The position numbers were made by a program, and so were the translations under genes. Below are positions 16,258-25,934 of a DNA stretch of 64,000 nt, piece by piece. The stretch is from JAGNNV01 sp031412915 (GTDB taxonomy: Bacteria > Acidobacteriota > Vicinamibacteria > Fen-336 > JAGNNV01), in NCBI GenBank assembly GCA_031412915.1, contig JANODX010000096.1, forward strand, positions 1 to 64,000, read 5' to 3'. How positions within the stretch are numbered: position 1 is the first letter of the stretch; the number at the start of each line of letters is the position of its first letter. The notes beneath the pieces are model-generated. The model did no database searches and was not told the DNA's origin. It worked only from the letters and a program-made list of their open reading frames with translations.

Positions 16258-19203
16258 CTAGAAGTGGAGGATCAGCCCGAGCTGCGCGGCTCGCGGCGTC
16301 TGCGGATTCGTATACGTCAGATAGCTCGCCGGGTTGTACACCCGGTTCGGGCCGGTGCGCGAGTATTCAGTGTAGTTGCCGGCATTGAGGGCGTTGTAGA
16401 CGTCGAGAGACGTCTCGATGTAGCGGCCATGACCCAGATTTATTCGCTTGCCGAGCTTGAGGCCGAGCGTGTGGACGTCGGGCGCCCGGACCTGGCCGTC
16501 CGCCCGGGTCGCACCCTGGAAGCGAATGCGGGTGGACAGAGGATTCGGCTGACTCACGCCGGTGGACGACCGTACCGTTCCCGGGCCGAAACGCGTCACT
16601 TCCGGGTCGGCGGCCGCAAGCTGAACGAGGGGCGGGCCCTGCCAGGTTCCCGCGATGATGGTGTAGGTGCCCGCCACCACGATGCCCTTGGGCGCGTTCC
16701 AGGTCCCCGCGACGCGGATGGAGTACGGATTCCACATGGGGTTGTTGGTCAGCGCTCCCCCGGTGGTCAGGCTGTCGTGATCCTGCACACCGTCGGTTCG
16801 CCAGATCAGCCTGTCGTTTGCGTAGGCGCCGGGCGAGATGAACCTCGCCGGGTCGGTGGGATTCCATGTCCCCGTGAGCTTCGCCCACTGGCGGTGGAGC
16901 GCCATCATGGCCTGGAAGCCGTGGGTCATGTTCTTGGTCAGGGTCATCTGAAGAGCCTTGTAGTGCGTGCTGGACCAGGAGTTGTTGGTCAATCGGTAGA
17001 TGCGTCCCGCGTTCGGGTCCACTCTGCCGAAGCCGCCGAAGGGCTGGCCGGCCTCGCTCGGGTAGATCCCGTTGATGTCAACCTGCGCGTACTGCCGATG
17101 GTTGTTCTTGATGATCCCGGCCACGTCGACCGCGACCTGTCCCGCGAACTGCTTCCGGAAGCCGAGGGTGAATTCGTCGAAGTACGGCTGCCGAAGGTCG
17201 CGGTCGAACTGTAGAGCGGCGGCGGCGGCAGTCCGCGCCGGGGTCAGGAAAACAGTCTCGAAGATGCCGTCGCCGTTCCGGTCGTACTCGTCGCGCAGCC
17301 CTGAAGTGTCATTGCCGCCGAACGAGGGAACCGGATGGCGGGTCCCCATCAGTTGCTGGTGGATGCGCACATAGCCGCCGCGCAGGACGTTGTGAGCGTC
17401 CTCGGTCAGGACATACGAGAAGCCGAAGCGTGGCGCCACTTCGGTACTCTGCTGTCGCACCAGGTTGCGAAGCACGTCGTAGCGTTTGACGAAGTCGACG
17501 CGCAGGCCGTAGGTCGCGGTTAAGCGGTCGGTCGGCCTCCACGTGTCCTGCACGTATATGCCCACGTCGCGATCCTTGCCCGACTGGTCGATCTTTTCTA
17601 GTCCGCCGGTGACGTACTGCCGGTGGAAGGGCACCGCATTCGCGGACGATATGACGTTCGGACTGGCCATCCTGAGCTCCTCGAGGACGAAGCCTTTGTT
17701 CAAGTAGTTGATCTTCTTCTCGTAGAGGTTGCGAGGCATGGCCAGGAATCCGGTCTTGAACTCGTGCGAGCCGGCCCAGCCTTCCTTGAACCAGGTCAGA
17801 TCGCCACGCACCATCAGGATCGAAGAGGTATCCAGGTCGAAACACGCCGAGCAGGCGGTCGAAGCCCAGTTGCCACCCTGGCCGAGGAGACCGGATCCAA
17901 GCATGATTCCGCCATTCGGGGCGGCCGAGAGGTGGTAATTGAATTCCGGGACCCCGCGGTCTCCACCGTCATAGGAATCCTGGCTGTTGCCGCCCTTGGT
18001 GTTGTAGCTGGCGGTCAAGGTCGTGGTTACGCCCGTGCCGAACACCGAGGTGAGCCTTGCCCCGTACATCGGACCGCCCGTGGACAATACCTCGATCTGC
18101 TCGTAGTCCTCGGCGCCGATGACATTCAGCTTGAGACGGTCGGCCTGATAGATGAGAGCCAGGTTGTTGCTGCTGTTCAGCTTCGCCGTCACCTTCGCCC
18201 AGGGCTGGAAGCCCTGCAGAGTATTACCGGAAGCGGCGCCGCCGGGAACCAGCTGGTTGAGGGTGGACACCAGTGCCGGGGTACGGCCGGTGCCGCTGAA
18301 GTTGTCCGAGTATCGGGCGGCGATGAAAAAGTCGATCTTGTCCTTCTGGATGGGTCCACCGATCGAGAAGTCATACTGGTGAACCTGCCGGGTGGCGGCG
18401 CTGCCGGTGCCCACGTTGTTGGCGTTCCACGAGTTCGGCTGCCAGTTGACGCCCGCCGAACCCCTGTACACGTTGCCGCCGGTCTTGCTGACCATATTGA
18501 TGACGAGCCCGTAGCCCATGGGCGAGGCGGCATCGACACCACCGGTCTTGACCTCGGTGTCCTGAATGGCTTCCGAGCTGAGGCCGACGCGGTTGATGTT
18601 GAAGTCGTTGTAGTTGCCCGCGTACATCCCTTCCATGAGGGTCACGGCGTCCCGGTGCTCGACCGCGTTTCCGAAATAGTTCTGCCGGCCGCTGCCGTCG
18701 TTGTGGGGTCGCGAGACCACCCCCGGCGTCATCATCAGGAAGTCGCTCCAGTAGTGGCCCTCGATAACCGGCATGGCCTTCTGGAATTCCGCGTCGATGT
18801 TCAAGACGTTGCTGGGGCGCGAGATCTCGAGCATGGGCGAGGAGCTCTCGACCACGATCTCTTCGGAGGCGCCGCCGAGCTTCATCTCGATGTCGACCTG
18901 GAAGTTGGCGCCCGTCCGCAACAGGATGCCGTCCCGCCGATACGTGGCGAATCCCGCGATCTCGGCTCGGAGGGAATAGGTGCCGGGTGGCAGGTTGATG
19001 AGCCTGTAATTGCCGGCCTTGTCGCTGACCGCCGAGATCCCACCCATGAGACCGGGACTGGTGGCGGTGACGGTCACGCCGGGCATCGCTCCACCCTGCT
19101 GGTCCTTCACCTCACCCCGCAGGCTGCCGTCGCCCTGGGCGGCGACTTGCGTCACCGTCGAAAGAGTAATCAGAAGAAAGGCACTGGCAATGATTTTTCG
19201 CAT
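16258..19203 (-). CDS. TonB-dependent receptor, Oar-like
   Basis: 981 residues: signal peptide ending VAAQ, a carboxypeptidase-regulatory-like domain at about 28-110 (GEVKDQQGGAMPGVTVTATSPGLMGG..), a plug region (ETAL-like SEEIVVESSSPML.. DAVTLMEGMYAG.. DTEVKTGGVDAASPMGYGLVINMVSKTGG), then a long beta barrel ending in LGLILHF with the terminal aromatic typical of outer-membrane proteins. Such receptors take up large nutrients such as peptides or glycans across the outer membrane. AGGAG lies eight bases before the ATG. Substrate not determinable. No TonB or ExbBD gene is nearby. Confidence 0.9.
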   Translation of the reverse strand: MRKIIASAFLLITLSTVTQVAAQGDGSLRGEVKDQQGGAMPGVTVTATSPGLMGGISAVSDKAGNYRLINLPPGTYSLRAEIAGFATYRRDGILLRTGANFQVDIEMKLGGASEEIVVESSSPMLEISRPSNVLNIDAEFQKAMPVIEGHYWSDFLMMTPGVVSRPHNDGSGRQNYFGNAVEHRDAVTLMEGMYAGNYNDFNINRVGLSSEAIQDTEVKTGGVDAASPMGYGLVINMVSKTGGNVYRGSAGVNWQPNSWNANNVGTGSAATRQVHQYDFSIGGPIQKDKIDFFIAARYSDNFSGTGRTPALVSTLNQLVPGGAASGNTLQGFQPWAKVTAKLNSSNNLALIYQADRLKLNVIGAEDYEQIEVLSTGGPMYGARLTSVFGTGVTTTLTASYNTKGGNSQDSYDGGDRGVPEFNYHLSAAPNGGIMLGSGLLGQGGNWASTACSACFDLDTSSILMVRGDLTWFKEGWAGSHEFKTGFLAMPRNLYEKKINYLNKGFVLEELRMASPNVISSANAVPFHRQYVTGGLEKIDQSGKDRDVGIYVQDTWRPTDRLTATYGLRVDFVKRYDVLRNLVRQQSTEVAPRFGFSYVLTEDAHNVLRGGYVRIHQQLMGTRHPVPSFGGNDTSGLRDEYDRNGDGIFETVFLTPARTAAAAALQFDRDLRQPYFDEFTLGFRKQFAGQVAVDVAGIIKNNHRQYAQVDINGIYPSEAGQPFGGFGRVDPNAGRIYRLTNNSWSSTHYKALQMTLTKNMTHGFQAMMALHRQWAKLTGTWNPTDPARFISPGAYANDRLIWRTDGVQDHDSLTTGGALTNNPMWNPYSIRVAGTWNAPKGIVVAGTYTIIAGTWQGPPLVQLAAADPEVTRFGPGTVRSSTGVSQPNPLSTRIRFQGATRADGQVRAPDVHTLGLKLGKRINLGHGRYIETSLDVYNALNAGNYTEYSRTGPNRVYNPASYLTYTNPQTPRAAQLGLILHF

Positions 19204-19581
19204 CGTCGGGCTCCTAAAATCGCAGCATCTGGAAAAGAAATTGAGTGCGGTCTGGGTTCGAGTGAAACTCCGTGGCTACCAAAGGGAGAGGCGCACGGCG
19301 CGGCGCGCCGCCGACTTTCCCTGCTTTTAGTAGTCTGTTAGCAAAGCCACGTCCTTCTGTCAAGAGAGGCTCACCCGAACCTTGAGAGTTTCTGGCCCGA
19401 CCCGCTCCAGCCTGGTTGATCAGAACCTGGCCCGGAGGCCGAGGTCCTGGGTGGGGGGCTTGAACGGCAAGAAAGAGCCCCGAGCCATCGGTGCGACGGC
19501 CCCCGGGGGGAAGAAAGGCGCTCCCGGGTCAGCGGGAGCGCCCCAAGGAAACTCGCAGCCAGGCGAGTGGTTGCGACCGGA
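19204..19581. other. Intergenic region between two TonB receptor genes
   Basis: 378 bases. It contains the terminator hairpin of the upstream receptor gene, and a 22-codon minus-strand frame at 19420-19488 ending QDLGLRARF and stop, which resembles the tail of an outer-membrane beta barrel. An AT-richer stretch at about 19310-19360 precedes the 16258-19203 gene on the minus strand and may hold its promoter. No convincing full gene. Confidence 0.4.
19517..19542 (-). terminator. Rho-independent-like terminator of the second TonB receptor gene
   Basis: A perfect 10-bp stem GGCGCTCCCG / CGGGAGCGCC with a six-base loop. On the minus strand it is followed by TTTCTTCC. It lies about 40 bases after the stop codon of the 19582-22776 gene, as expected for an intrinsic terminator. 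Confidence 0.7.
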
Positions 19582-22500
19582 CTACCAGGAGATCTTCCCG
19601 CTCACCGTGATGATGCGCCGGCCCCAGCCGTTGGCGGCCGTGCCGCCAGGGTTCTGGCCGAAGCTGGCGCTGGACAGGTTCGTCATGGCGGTGCTCAGGT
19701 TCGTGCTTGCTCCGTAGTTGTCCTGGTTGAGTGCGTTGAAGGCGTCCGCCCGCAGGATGAGCTGCCGGTTCCCGAACACGTAGAACCGCTTGAGGAGGCT
19801 GAGGTCGGTACTCCAGAAGCTCGCCATTCGCTCGTTGTTGCGGGGCGCGCTGCCGTTGCCCAAGGCGTTTGCCAGGGGCAGGTTGTTGGTGCCGAGAGGC
19901 GCGCTGTAGCAGCCGTTGTTGGTGAAGTTCTTATGGTCATCGTCCCAGGTCACGCCGCAGGAACCGTTGATGTTCGGCCGGTCGGAGCCGGTGGTGCCGT
20001 CGCCGTTCGAATCGACTCCGGTGCCGATGGTGAAGGGGCGGCCCGACTGGAAGGCGGTGATGCCCGAAAGCTGCCAGTTGCCCAGAATCTGCTTCATGAT
20101 CCCTGACTTCGGCCCGGGGATTTCGTAGAGGTAGGAAACCACGAAGCGGTTGGGCACATCGAACTGCGAGACTGACCACTCCGCCCCGTAATCGAACATG
20201 CTCTGCGGACGCTGGTTCGAGCCGTCGGTCCCGGTCTCGCCGAGCGAGCCGTCGTTGTTGCTTTTGAACCGGCTGTAGGTGTACGAGGTGCCGAACTGCA
20301 GACCATTCGACATCCGTTTTTCCGCCCTGACATAGATACCGTGGTACTTGGAGGTCGCCTCGACATCGTTGCCGTTGCCGCCGGGGCCGGTGTAAGCCGG
20401 GATGAGAGTGCGCACGCCCCAGGCGGCGTTGACCCTTCGAGCCTGGACGCTGGGGATGGCCGCCGAATTCCTGGTCGAAGCCACCAGGGCCGCCTGCGCC
20501 GCGGTCAGAACCGAGGGGTTGGCGTGGATCTGGTTGATGCCGTGGCCCGACTGGCTGCCCGTGTAGCCGGTCTCAAAGACGAACTTGCCCACCTCTCGCG
20601 CGACCGCGAAGCTCCAGTACCTGGAGTCGGGGTTGACCGTGTTCGCGTCCGAGTTGGTCCAGGCGTTGAGCGGATTGAAGACCACGGGGCCGCCCGAAGT
20701 CAGCAGGTTGGGGTAGAGATCGTTGACGTTGTTGACGTTGGCGGTGTTGACGCGCGGGTAGTTCGAACCGTTTACGGTGAGCAGGTTGTAGAACAAAACG
20801 TCGTAGCCCATGCCGAAGCCGCCGCGGAACACCGTCTTGCCATCGCCCACCAGGCTGTTGCTGGAACGGGGCGACCAGTTGAAACCAACGCGCGGGGCAA
20901 AGTTATTGGTGTCCTTGGCCGGCGGAGGTGCTACACCCGCGGCGAGGCTTTCGGGGTCGGTGGCGCCGAACATTCCGAGAGGCACGTCCGACAGTTCGTA
21001 GCGCAGGCCCAGGTTCAAGGTCAGGTCGGGGGTGACCCGGAAGTTGTCCTGGACGTAGAACGCGGTTTGCCACTGCGTCGCGTTCCAGCTCGCGGTCTGC
21101 AGAGCTTGCTGAGCAAGGAACGCCGAGTTGTTCATGTAGTCCTGCAGGCTGTTGAACGTGAAGTTGCCCTTGGAGTTGAAGTCGGACTGATTGTCGGCAT
21201 TGTTGTAACGGATGTCGGCCCCGAACTTCAGGGTGTGGCGGCCCGTCGTCCAGGTCGCGGTGTCGGAGAACTGAAAGGCGTCGGTCAGGCGGCTCTGCGG
21301 GAAGTTCGAGGACCCTCCGATGGTGAACAGGCCGCTGATCAACGCGGTCGGGCTCTTGGGGTCGTTCTCCGGGAACAGCAGGTCGCGCTGAACCCACGAG
21401 AAGCGGAATTCGTTCACGACACTCGAGCCGAAGATTCTGGTGTGGCTGGCCGCGAGGTTGGTGTCCTTCAGGTCCTGGTTACCGCAGAAGGTGGCGCCGA
21501 AGGCGCAGTTGCTGATCGCGTTCTCGTCCTGGCGCTTGTTGTAGTAGTAGCGGACGGTGATGCTGTCGTTTTGGCCGAGCCGATGGTCGAGGCGCCCGTT
21601 GAACGTTTGGTACGTGCTCGGATTGATGATGTTGACGTTGGTCTGCCCGGTCTCGATCGGCACGCCGTTCACGAGCACGTTCGACACGTTCCGGAAGTTC
21701 GGGTTCTGCGAATAGACGTCGCGCAGGAAGCCCAGGCGGTCAAGGACGGCGGAACGGCTCGCCGTGGACTGGCCGGCGCGCAGGGGAACGCCCGAGAGGG
21801 CGGCGAAGCCCGCCTGGGTCGGGATGCGGGTGGTGGAGCCCGGGTTCGCGGCAGGGTTGTCACCGTCGTACTGGTAGAGCAGGAAGAAGTGGGTCTTGTC
21901 CTTGATGATCGGGCCGCCGACGCTGAGGCCGGCCTGGTGGCGCGTGTAGTCGGCGGGTTTGGTCAGTCCGCTCGCCTTCTCGATGTTGGTGAGGGTGCCA
22001 AGCGAGCTGTCCCGGTAGTAGTCCCAGACCTCGCCCCGGAGCGTGTTCGAGCCGGACTTGGTGATGACGTTGACCTGCGCGCCGCTGTTGCGACCGTATT
22101 CGACACTGTAGGCGTTGGTCTGCACCACGAACTCGGCCACCGACTCCGGCACCACCTGGGTGGTCGCGATGGTGACGCTGATGTCGTTGTTGTCGGAGCC
22201 ATCGATCATGTAGTTGTTGTTGCGCGAGCGCTGCCCGTTGGCGGCGAAGGTGCCCTGGCCGGTGACCCGGTTGACGTTCGGCCCCGTGGCCATCAGGTTG
22301 TTGATGTTCCGGTCGGCCGACAGGGGCAACTCGACGACCTGGCGAGAAGTGCTGGTGGTGCCGACGGTCGGGGAGGTCTTGTTGAGTTCGACGTCCGTGG
22401 CCTTGCCCTCGACCATCACGGTTTCGCCCATGGTCGCGACCTTGAGGTCCACATTGACCTTCACCTCCAGGTCGGCGCTGATCTTCAGGGTGGTCGAGAA

Positions 22501-22776
22501 CGGTGTAAAGCCGGAGAGTTCGGCCCGGACGCGGTAGAGGCCGGGCTCGAGAGCGGGCAGCCGGTAGAAACCGATCGCGTCGCTGACGCCCGAACGGGTC
22601 GCCCCCGTCTCGGTGTTGGTGACGGTTACGGTGGCGCCGGGAATGGACGCGCCGGACTGGTCGCGGATCGTGCCCGAAATGACGCCGCGGGTCAGCTGGG
22701 CGCTGGCCATCGCGGCCATGGCGGTGATGGTTAAGGCGGTCGCGATTCGCGACAGAAGTCTTGCCGTGGGTTTCAT
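19582..22776 (-). CDS. TonB-dependent receptor, Oar-like, second
   Basis: 1064 residues with a signal peptide (MKPTARLLSRIATALTITAM.. ASAQ). A carboxypeptidase-regulatory-like domain follows (GTIRDQSGASIPGATVTVTNTETGATR.., about 30-115), then a plug (RQVVELPLSADRNINNLMATGPNVNRV.. NNYMIDGSDNNDISV.. YSVEYGRNSGAQVNVITKSGSN) and a beta barrel ending GKISW. AGGAG precedes the ATG closely. It differs from the first receptor by its clear Oar-type plug wording. Adjacent upstream on the same strand is an amino-acid permease, so amino-acid or peptide uptake is a reasonable guess. Confidence 0.9.
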   Translation of the reverse strand: MKPTARLLSRIATALTITAMAAMASAQLTRGVISGTIRDQSGASIPGATVTVTNTETGATRSGVSDAIGFYRLPALEPGLYRVRAELSGFTPFSTTLKISADLEVKVNVDLKVATMGETVMVEGKATDVELNKTSPTVGTTSTSRQVVELPLSADRNINNLMATGPNVNRVTGQGTFAANGQRSRNNNYMIDGSDNNDISVTIATTQVVPESVAEFVVQTNAYSVEYGRNSGAQVNVITKSGSNTLRGEVWDYYRDSSLGTLTNIEKASGLTKPADYTRHQAGLSVGGPIIKDKTHFFLLYQYDGDNPAANPGSTTRIPTQAGFAALSGVPLRAGQSTASRSAVLDRLGFLRDVYSQNPNFRNVSNVLVNGVPIETGQTNVNIINPSTYQTFNGRLDHRLGQNDSITVRYYYNKRQDENAISNCAFGATFCGNQDLKDTNLAASHTRIFGSSVVNEFRFSWVQRDLLFPENDPKSPTALISGLFTIGGSSNFPQSRLTDAFQFSDTATWTTGRHTLKFGADIRYNNADNQSDFNSKGNFTFNSLQDYMNNSAFLAQQALQTASWNATQWQTAFYVQDNFRVTPDLTLNLGLRYELSDVPLGMFGATDPESLAAGVAPPPAKDTNNFAPRVGFNWSPRSSNSLVGDGKTVFRGGFGMGYDVLFYNLLTVNGSNYPRVNTANVNNVNDLYPNLLTSGGPVVFNPLNAWTNSDANTVNPDSRYWSFAVAREVGKFVFETGYTGSQSGHGINQIHANPSVLTAAQAALVASTRNSAAIPSVQARRVNAAWGVRTLIPAYTGPGGNGNDVEATSKYHGIYVRAEKRMSNGLQFGTSYTYSRFKSNNDGSLGETGTDGSNQRPQSMFDYGAEWSVSQFDVPNRFVVSYLYEIPGPKSGIMKQILGNWQLSGITAFQSGRPFTIGTGVDSNGDGTTGSDRPNINGSCGVTWDDDHKNFTNNGCYSAPLGTNNLPLANALGNGSAPRNNERMASFWSTDLSLLKRFYVFGNRQLILRADAFNALNQDNYGASTNLSTAMTNLSSASFGQNPGGTAANGWGRRIITVSGKISW

Positions 22777-22950
22777 CTGATTCTCCTGATTCAACAATCG
22801 AAATTGCCAAACACTGTGGCGGGCGGGGCGGCGTCCCGTGGCCACCCCAAAAGACAGTACAGGACCAGGACCAGATCCACCATGAGCGAAATGCATCATG
22901 CTGACCAATCGACATAAGGGCGTTTCGGGTCCACGACCCGCGAGGTGGAC

Positions 22951-24504
22951 TCAGTCTCCGGGGATCACCGCGGCGGCGGCCCTGGCCTGCTGCGCCTTGC
23001 TGTGACGGCGGCTGTAGGCGACATAGACGACGAGTCCCCCCCCCATCCAGAGGAGGAGGCGCACCCAGGTATCGCCGGGCAAGCCGGACATCAGATACGA
23101 GCACGCCGCCACCCCGAGCAGCGGCACCACCGGCGACCACGGCGTGCGGAACGGGCGCGCCAGGTCCGGCCGCGTCTTCCGCAGAATGATTACACCGGCG
23201 CACACAATGACGAACGTGAGCAGGGTGCCCATGCTCACGAGCTCGCCCAGCACCGCGATAGGCGTCGTTCCGGCGATCACGGCCATGACGACGCCCGTGA
23301 CCATAGTGGTGAGGTGCGGCGTGCGGAAGCGGGGATGGATGCGCGCCACCCAGGGGGGCAGCAGTCCGTCGTTCGCCATGGTGTAGAAGATCCGCGATTG
23401 CGCGAGCATGCCCACCAGTACCACCGAGCTGAGACCGCAGATCGCACCCAGTTTGATGAGAGGGGAAAGCCAGGTGATCCCGGTGGCGTCCACCCCGACC
23501 GCGATGGGATCGGGCACGTTCAACTCGGTGTAGGGCACGAGGCCGGTCAGGACGATCGCGACGAGGATGTACAGCACGGTGCAGCCGATAAGCGAGCCCA
23601 GAATCCCGATGGGAAGGTCCCGCTGCGGGTTCTTCGCTTCCTGGGCGGCCGCGGTCACCGAGTCGAAGCCCATATACGCAAAGAAGACGACCGCGGCGCC
23701 CCGGAGGATGCCCGAGTAACCGAAGTGGCCGGACTCGCCGGTGTTCGCCGGAATGAACGGCGTCCAGTTCTCCGGCCGAACGAAGGCGAAGCCGACGCCG
23801 ATGAAGACCACGATCACCGACACCTTGATGACCACGATGGCGGCGTTGACGTGGGCAGACTCCTGAATGCCGACCACGAGGACGGCCGCCATGACCAGGA
23901 CAATGACCACGGCCAGAAGGTTGACGATCCCGGTCTCGTGGGCCAGGCTCGAGGGATCGATGCCTTGCGCGGCCAGCCGGTCTGCGACATTGGACAGAAC
24001 CTCCCAATGGCGCGGCGAGGTTTCGACCAGGACGGTGCCGGGCGGCGCGGTCCACGCCGGGGGCACGGTCACCCCGAAGTCACGGAGCAGACTCGCGACG
24101 TACCCGGACCAGCCCACCGCGACCGCGGCGGGGCCGACCGTGAATTCGAGGGTGAGAGCACAGCCGATGATCCAAGCGGCCAGTTCGCCGAGCGTCGCAT
24201 AGGCGTAGGTGTAGGCCGAGCCCGACACGGGCAGCATGGCCGCGAATTCGGAATAGCACAGGGCCGCGAAACTGCAGGCCACCGCGGCGAGGACGAAAGA
24301 CAGCACGATCGCGGGCCCGGCATACTGCGCGGCGGCCAATCCCGCCAGCACGAAGATGCCGGCGCCAATGATGTCGCCGATCCCGAGCATGACGAGCTGC
24401 GAAGGGCCGAGGACACGCTTCAGCGAATGCCCGCCCGACGACGAGGCTTCCTGGGTCAGCTGTTCGATCGATTTGGTTGTTGTCAGGGACGTCAGCCAGC
24501 CCAT
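22951..24504 (-). CDS. APC-family cationic amino-acid transporter
   Basis: 517 residues with 12 to 14 predicted membrane helices. The N-terminal stretch SLKRVLGPSQLVMLGIGDIIGAGIFVLAG is the signature of the cationic amino-acid transporter/YfnA branch; FFAYMGFDSVTAAAQEAKNPQRDLPIGI is its conserved helix 6-7 region. Inner-membrane uptake of basic or neutral amino acids is expected. ATG at 24504 is preceded by GGAGAGG; an in-frame start 69 bases upstream is less likely. Divergent from the cysteine-desulfurase-like gene. Confidence 0.9.
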   Translation of the reverse strand: MGWLTSLTTTKSIEQLTQEASSSGGHSLKRVLGPSQLVMLGIGDIIGAGIFVLAGLAAAQYAGPAIVLSFVLAAVACSFAALCYSEFAAMLPVSGSAYTYAYATLGELAAWIIGCALTLEFTVGPAAVAVGWSGYVASLLRDFGVTVPPAWTAPPGTVLVETSPRHWEVLSNVADRLAAQGIDPSSLAHETGIVNLLAVVIVLVMAAVLVVGIQESAHVNAAIVVIKVSVIVVFIGVGFAFVRPENWTPFIPANTGESGHFGYSGILRGAAVVFFAYMGFDSVTAAAQEAKNPQRDLPIGILGSLIGCTVLYILVAIVLTGLVPYTELNVPDPIAVGVDATGITWLSPLIKLGAICGLSSVVLVGMLAQSRIFYTMANDGLLPPWVARIHPRFRTPHLTTMVTGVVMAVIAGTTPIAVLGELVSMGTLLTFVIVCAGVIILRKTRPDLARPFRTPWSPVVPLLGVAACSYLMSGLPGDTWVRLLLWMGGGLVVYVAYSRRHSKAQQARAAAAVIPGD

Positions 24505-24593
24505 TGATACCCTCTCCAAAACCGCGCGACGGTCGGATGTGCCGCCTACGCTAACACCGGTCGGGAAGGCCATACTGATAATCTGGCTTGTTT

Positions 24594-25841
24594 ATGACCG
24601 CGCACCGGACGCCGCCCCTCGACCTGGCCTTCGTTCGATCCCAGTTCCCCGCCCTCGCGGGCGACTGGGTGTTCCTCGACAACGCCGGCGGGTCGCAGAT
24701 CCTCGGACGCGTGGTCGATCGCATCAGCGACTACCTGAAGACGAGCAACGTTCAGCTCGGCGCGAGCTACGCCATCTCGCAGCGCGCGGGCGAGCGTCTG
24801 CAGGAGGCCCAGCGCCGCACCGCCGAGTTCGTCAATGCCCTTCGCCCGGAAGAAGTGGTGATGGGCCCGACCTCGACCCTGCTCGTGCAGTTGCTGGCCC
24901 GGGCCATGGCGCACCAGTTCACGCCGGGGGACGAAGTGGTGGTCACCCGCGCGGATCACGAGTCGAACATCGGGGCCTGGGTGCGCCTCGAATCGATCGG
25001 GGTGATTCCGCGCTTCTGGGAGCTGAACCCCGAAACCCAGACCCTGGACCTCGACGACCTCGGCCGGGTCATGTCCAAGCGGACGAAACTCGTGGCCTTC
25101 ACACATGCATCGAACATCTTCGGCACCATCCACCCGGTGGCCGAGATCACGCGGTTCGTCCATGAACGCGGCGCGAAGGTGTGTGTCGACGGTGTGGCCT
25201 ACGCCCCCCACCGCGCGGTCGACGTGCGCGCGTGGGACGTCGACTACTACGTGCTCAGCCTCTACAAGGTCTACGGTCCGCATCACGCGCTGCTCTACGG
25301 CAAGTACGCGCACCTCCTCGAACTCGAAAATCTCTATCACTACTTCATCGCGAACGATCGCATTCCCTACAAGCTGCAGCCCGGCAATCCCAACTACGAG
25401 CTGTCGTACGGGGCGATCGGCATCGCGGACTACCTGGCCGAGCTCGGAGTGAGAACGGGGGCGAAGGCCGACGCCTCGCCGCGCGCGCAGATGGAACAGG
25501 CGTTTGCCGCGATCGCGGACCATGAGGAAGTCCTCGCGGATCGATTATTGAACTATCTATCCACCAAGCCCAAGGTTCGCGTGATCGGGGCCACCACCGC
25601 GGCCAAGGCGGTTCGCGTGCCAACCATCAGCTTCGTGGTCGACGGTCTCGACTCGGAGACGATCGTCCGGCACATCGACACCCTGCAGATCGGCATCCGC
25701 TTCGGTGATTTCCACTCGAGGCGGCTCATCGAACATCTCGATCTGTCTCGCCACCACGGCGCGGTGCGGGTGTCGATGGTGCACTACAACACGGTCGAGG
25801 AGATCGATCGACTGATCCAGGGCCTGGACGAGGTGATGTGA
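24594..25841 (+). CDS. Class V aminotransferase, cysteine-desulfurase-like without active cysteine
   Basis: A 415-residue PLP enzyme. The Schiff-base lysine is residue 225 (SLYKVYGPHHALLYG), the pyridine-binding aspartate is 199 (VDGVAYAPH), and the HESN motif is at 122-125; together these place it with cysteine desulfurases and isopenicillin-N epimerases. The mobile loop of true desulfurases carries a catalytic cysteine; here the equivalent region IGIRFGDFHSRRLIEHL has none, and the only cysteine is at 197. It is therefore unlikely to mobilise sulfur and may be a lyase or epimerase. No clear ribosome site at 24594; TTG at 24588 is an alternative, and the message could be leaderless. Confidence 0.82.
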   Translation: MTAHRTPPLDLAFVRSQFPALAGDWVFLDNAGGSQILGRVVDRISDYLKTSNVQLGASYAISQRAGERLQEAQRRTAEFVNALRPEEVVMGPTSTLLVQLLARAMAHQFTPGDEVVVTRADHESNIGAWVRLESIGVIPRFWELNPETQTLDLDDLGRVMSKRTKLVAFTHASNIFGTIHPVAEITRFVHERGAKVCVDGVAYAPHRAVDVRAWDVDYYVLSLYKVYGPHHALLYGKYAHLLELENLYHYFIANDRIPYKLQPGNPNYELSYGAIGIADYLAELGVRTGAKADASPRAQMEQAFAAIADHEEVLADRLLNYLSTKPKVRVIGATTAAKAVRVPTISFVVDGLDSETIVRHIDTLQIGIRFGDFHSRRLIEHLDLSRHHGAVRVSMVHYNTVEEIDRLIQGLDEVM

Positions 25842-25934
25842 TCCACGCGTAGCTTTCCCAGGGGACCCTCTCGGCCGCCGGGTAAGATCAGCGGCTCACC
25901 CGCCCTTATCGCCATTGCCCGCAAAGGAAACCGC

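Noticed and set aside
17623..19341. 572-codon open frame antisense to the first TonB receptor gene
   Set aside because: Shadow of the receptor gene, which has signal peptide, plug and terminal aromatic residue.
20341..22734. 797-codon open frame antisense to the second TonB receptor gene
   Set aside because: Shadow; valine/glycine/arginine-rich translation with no recognisable domain.
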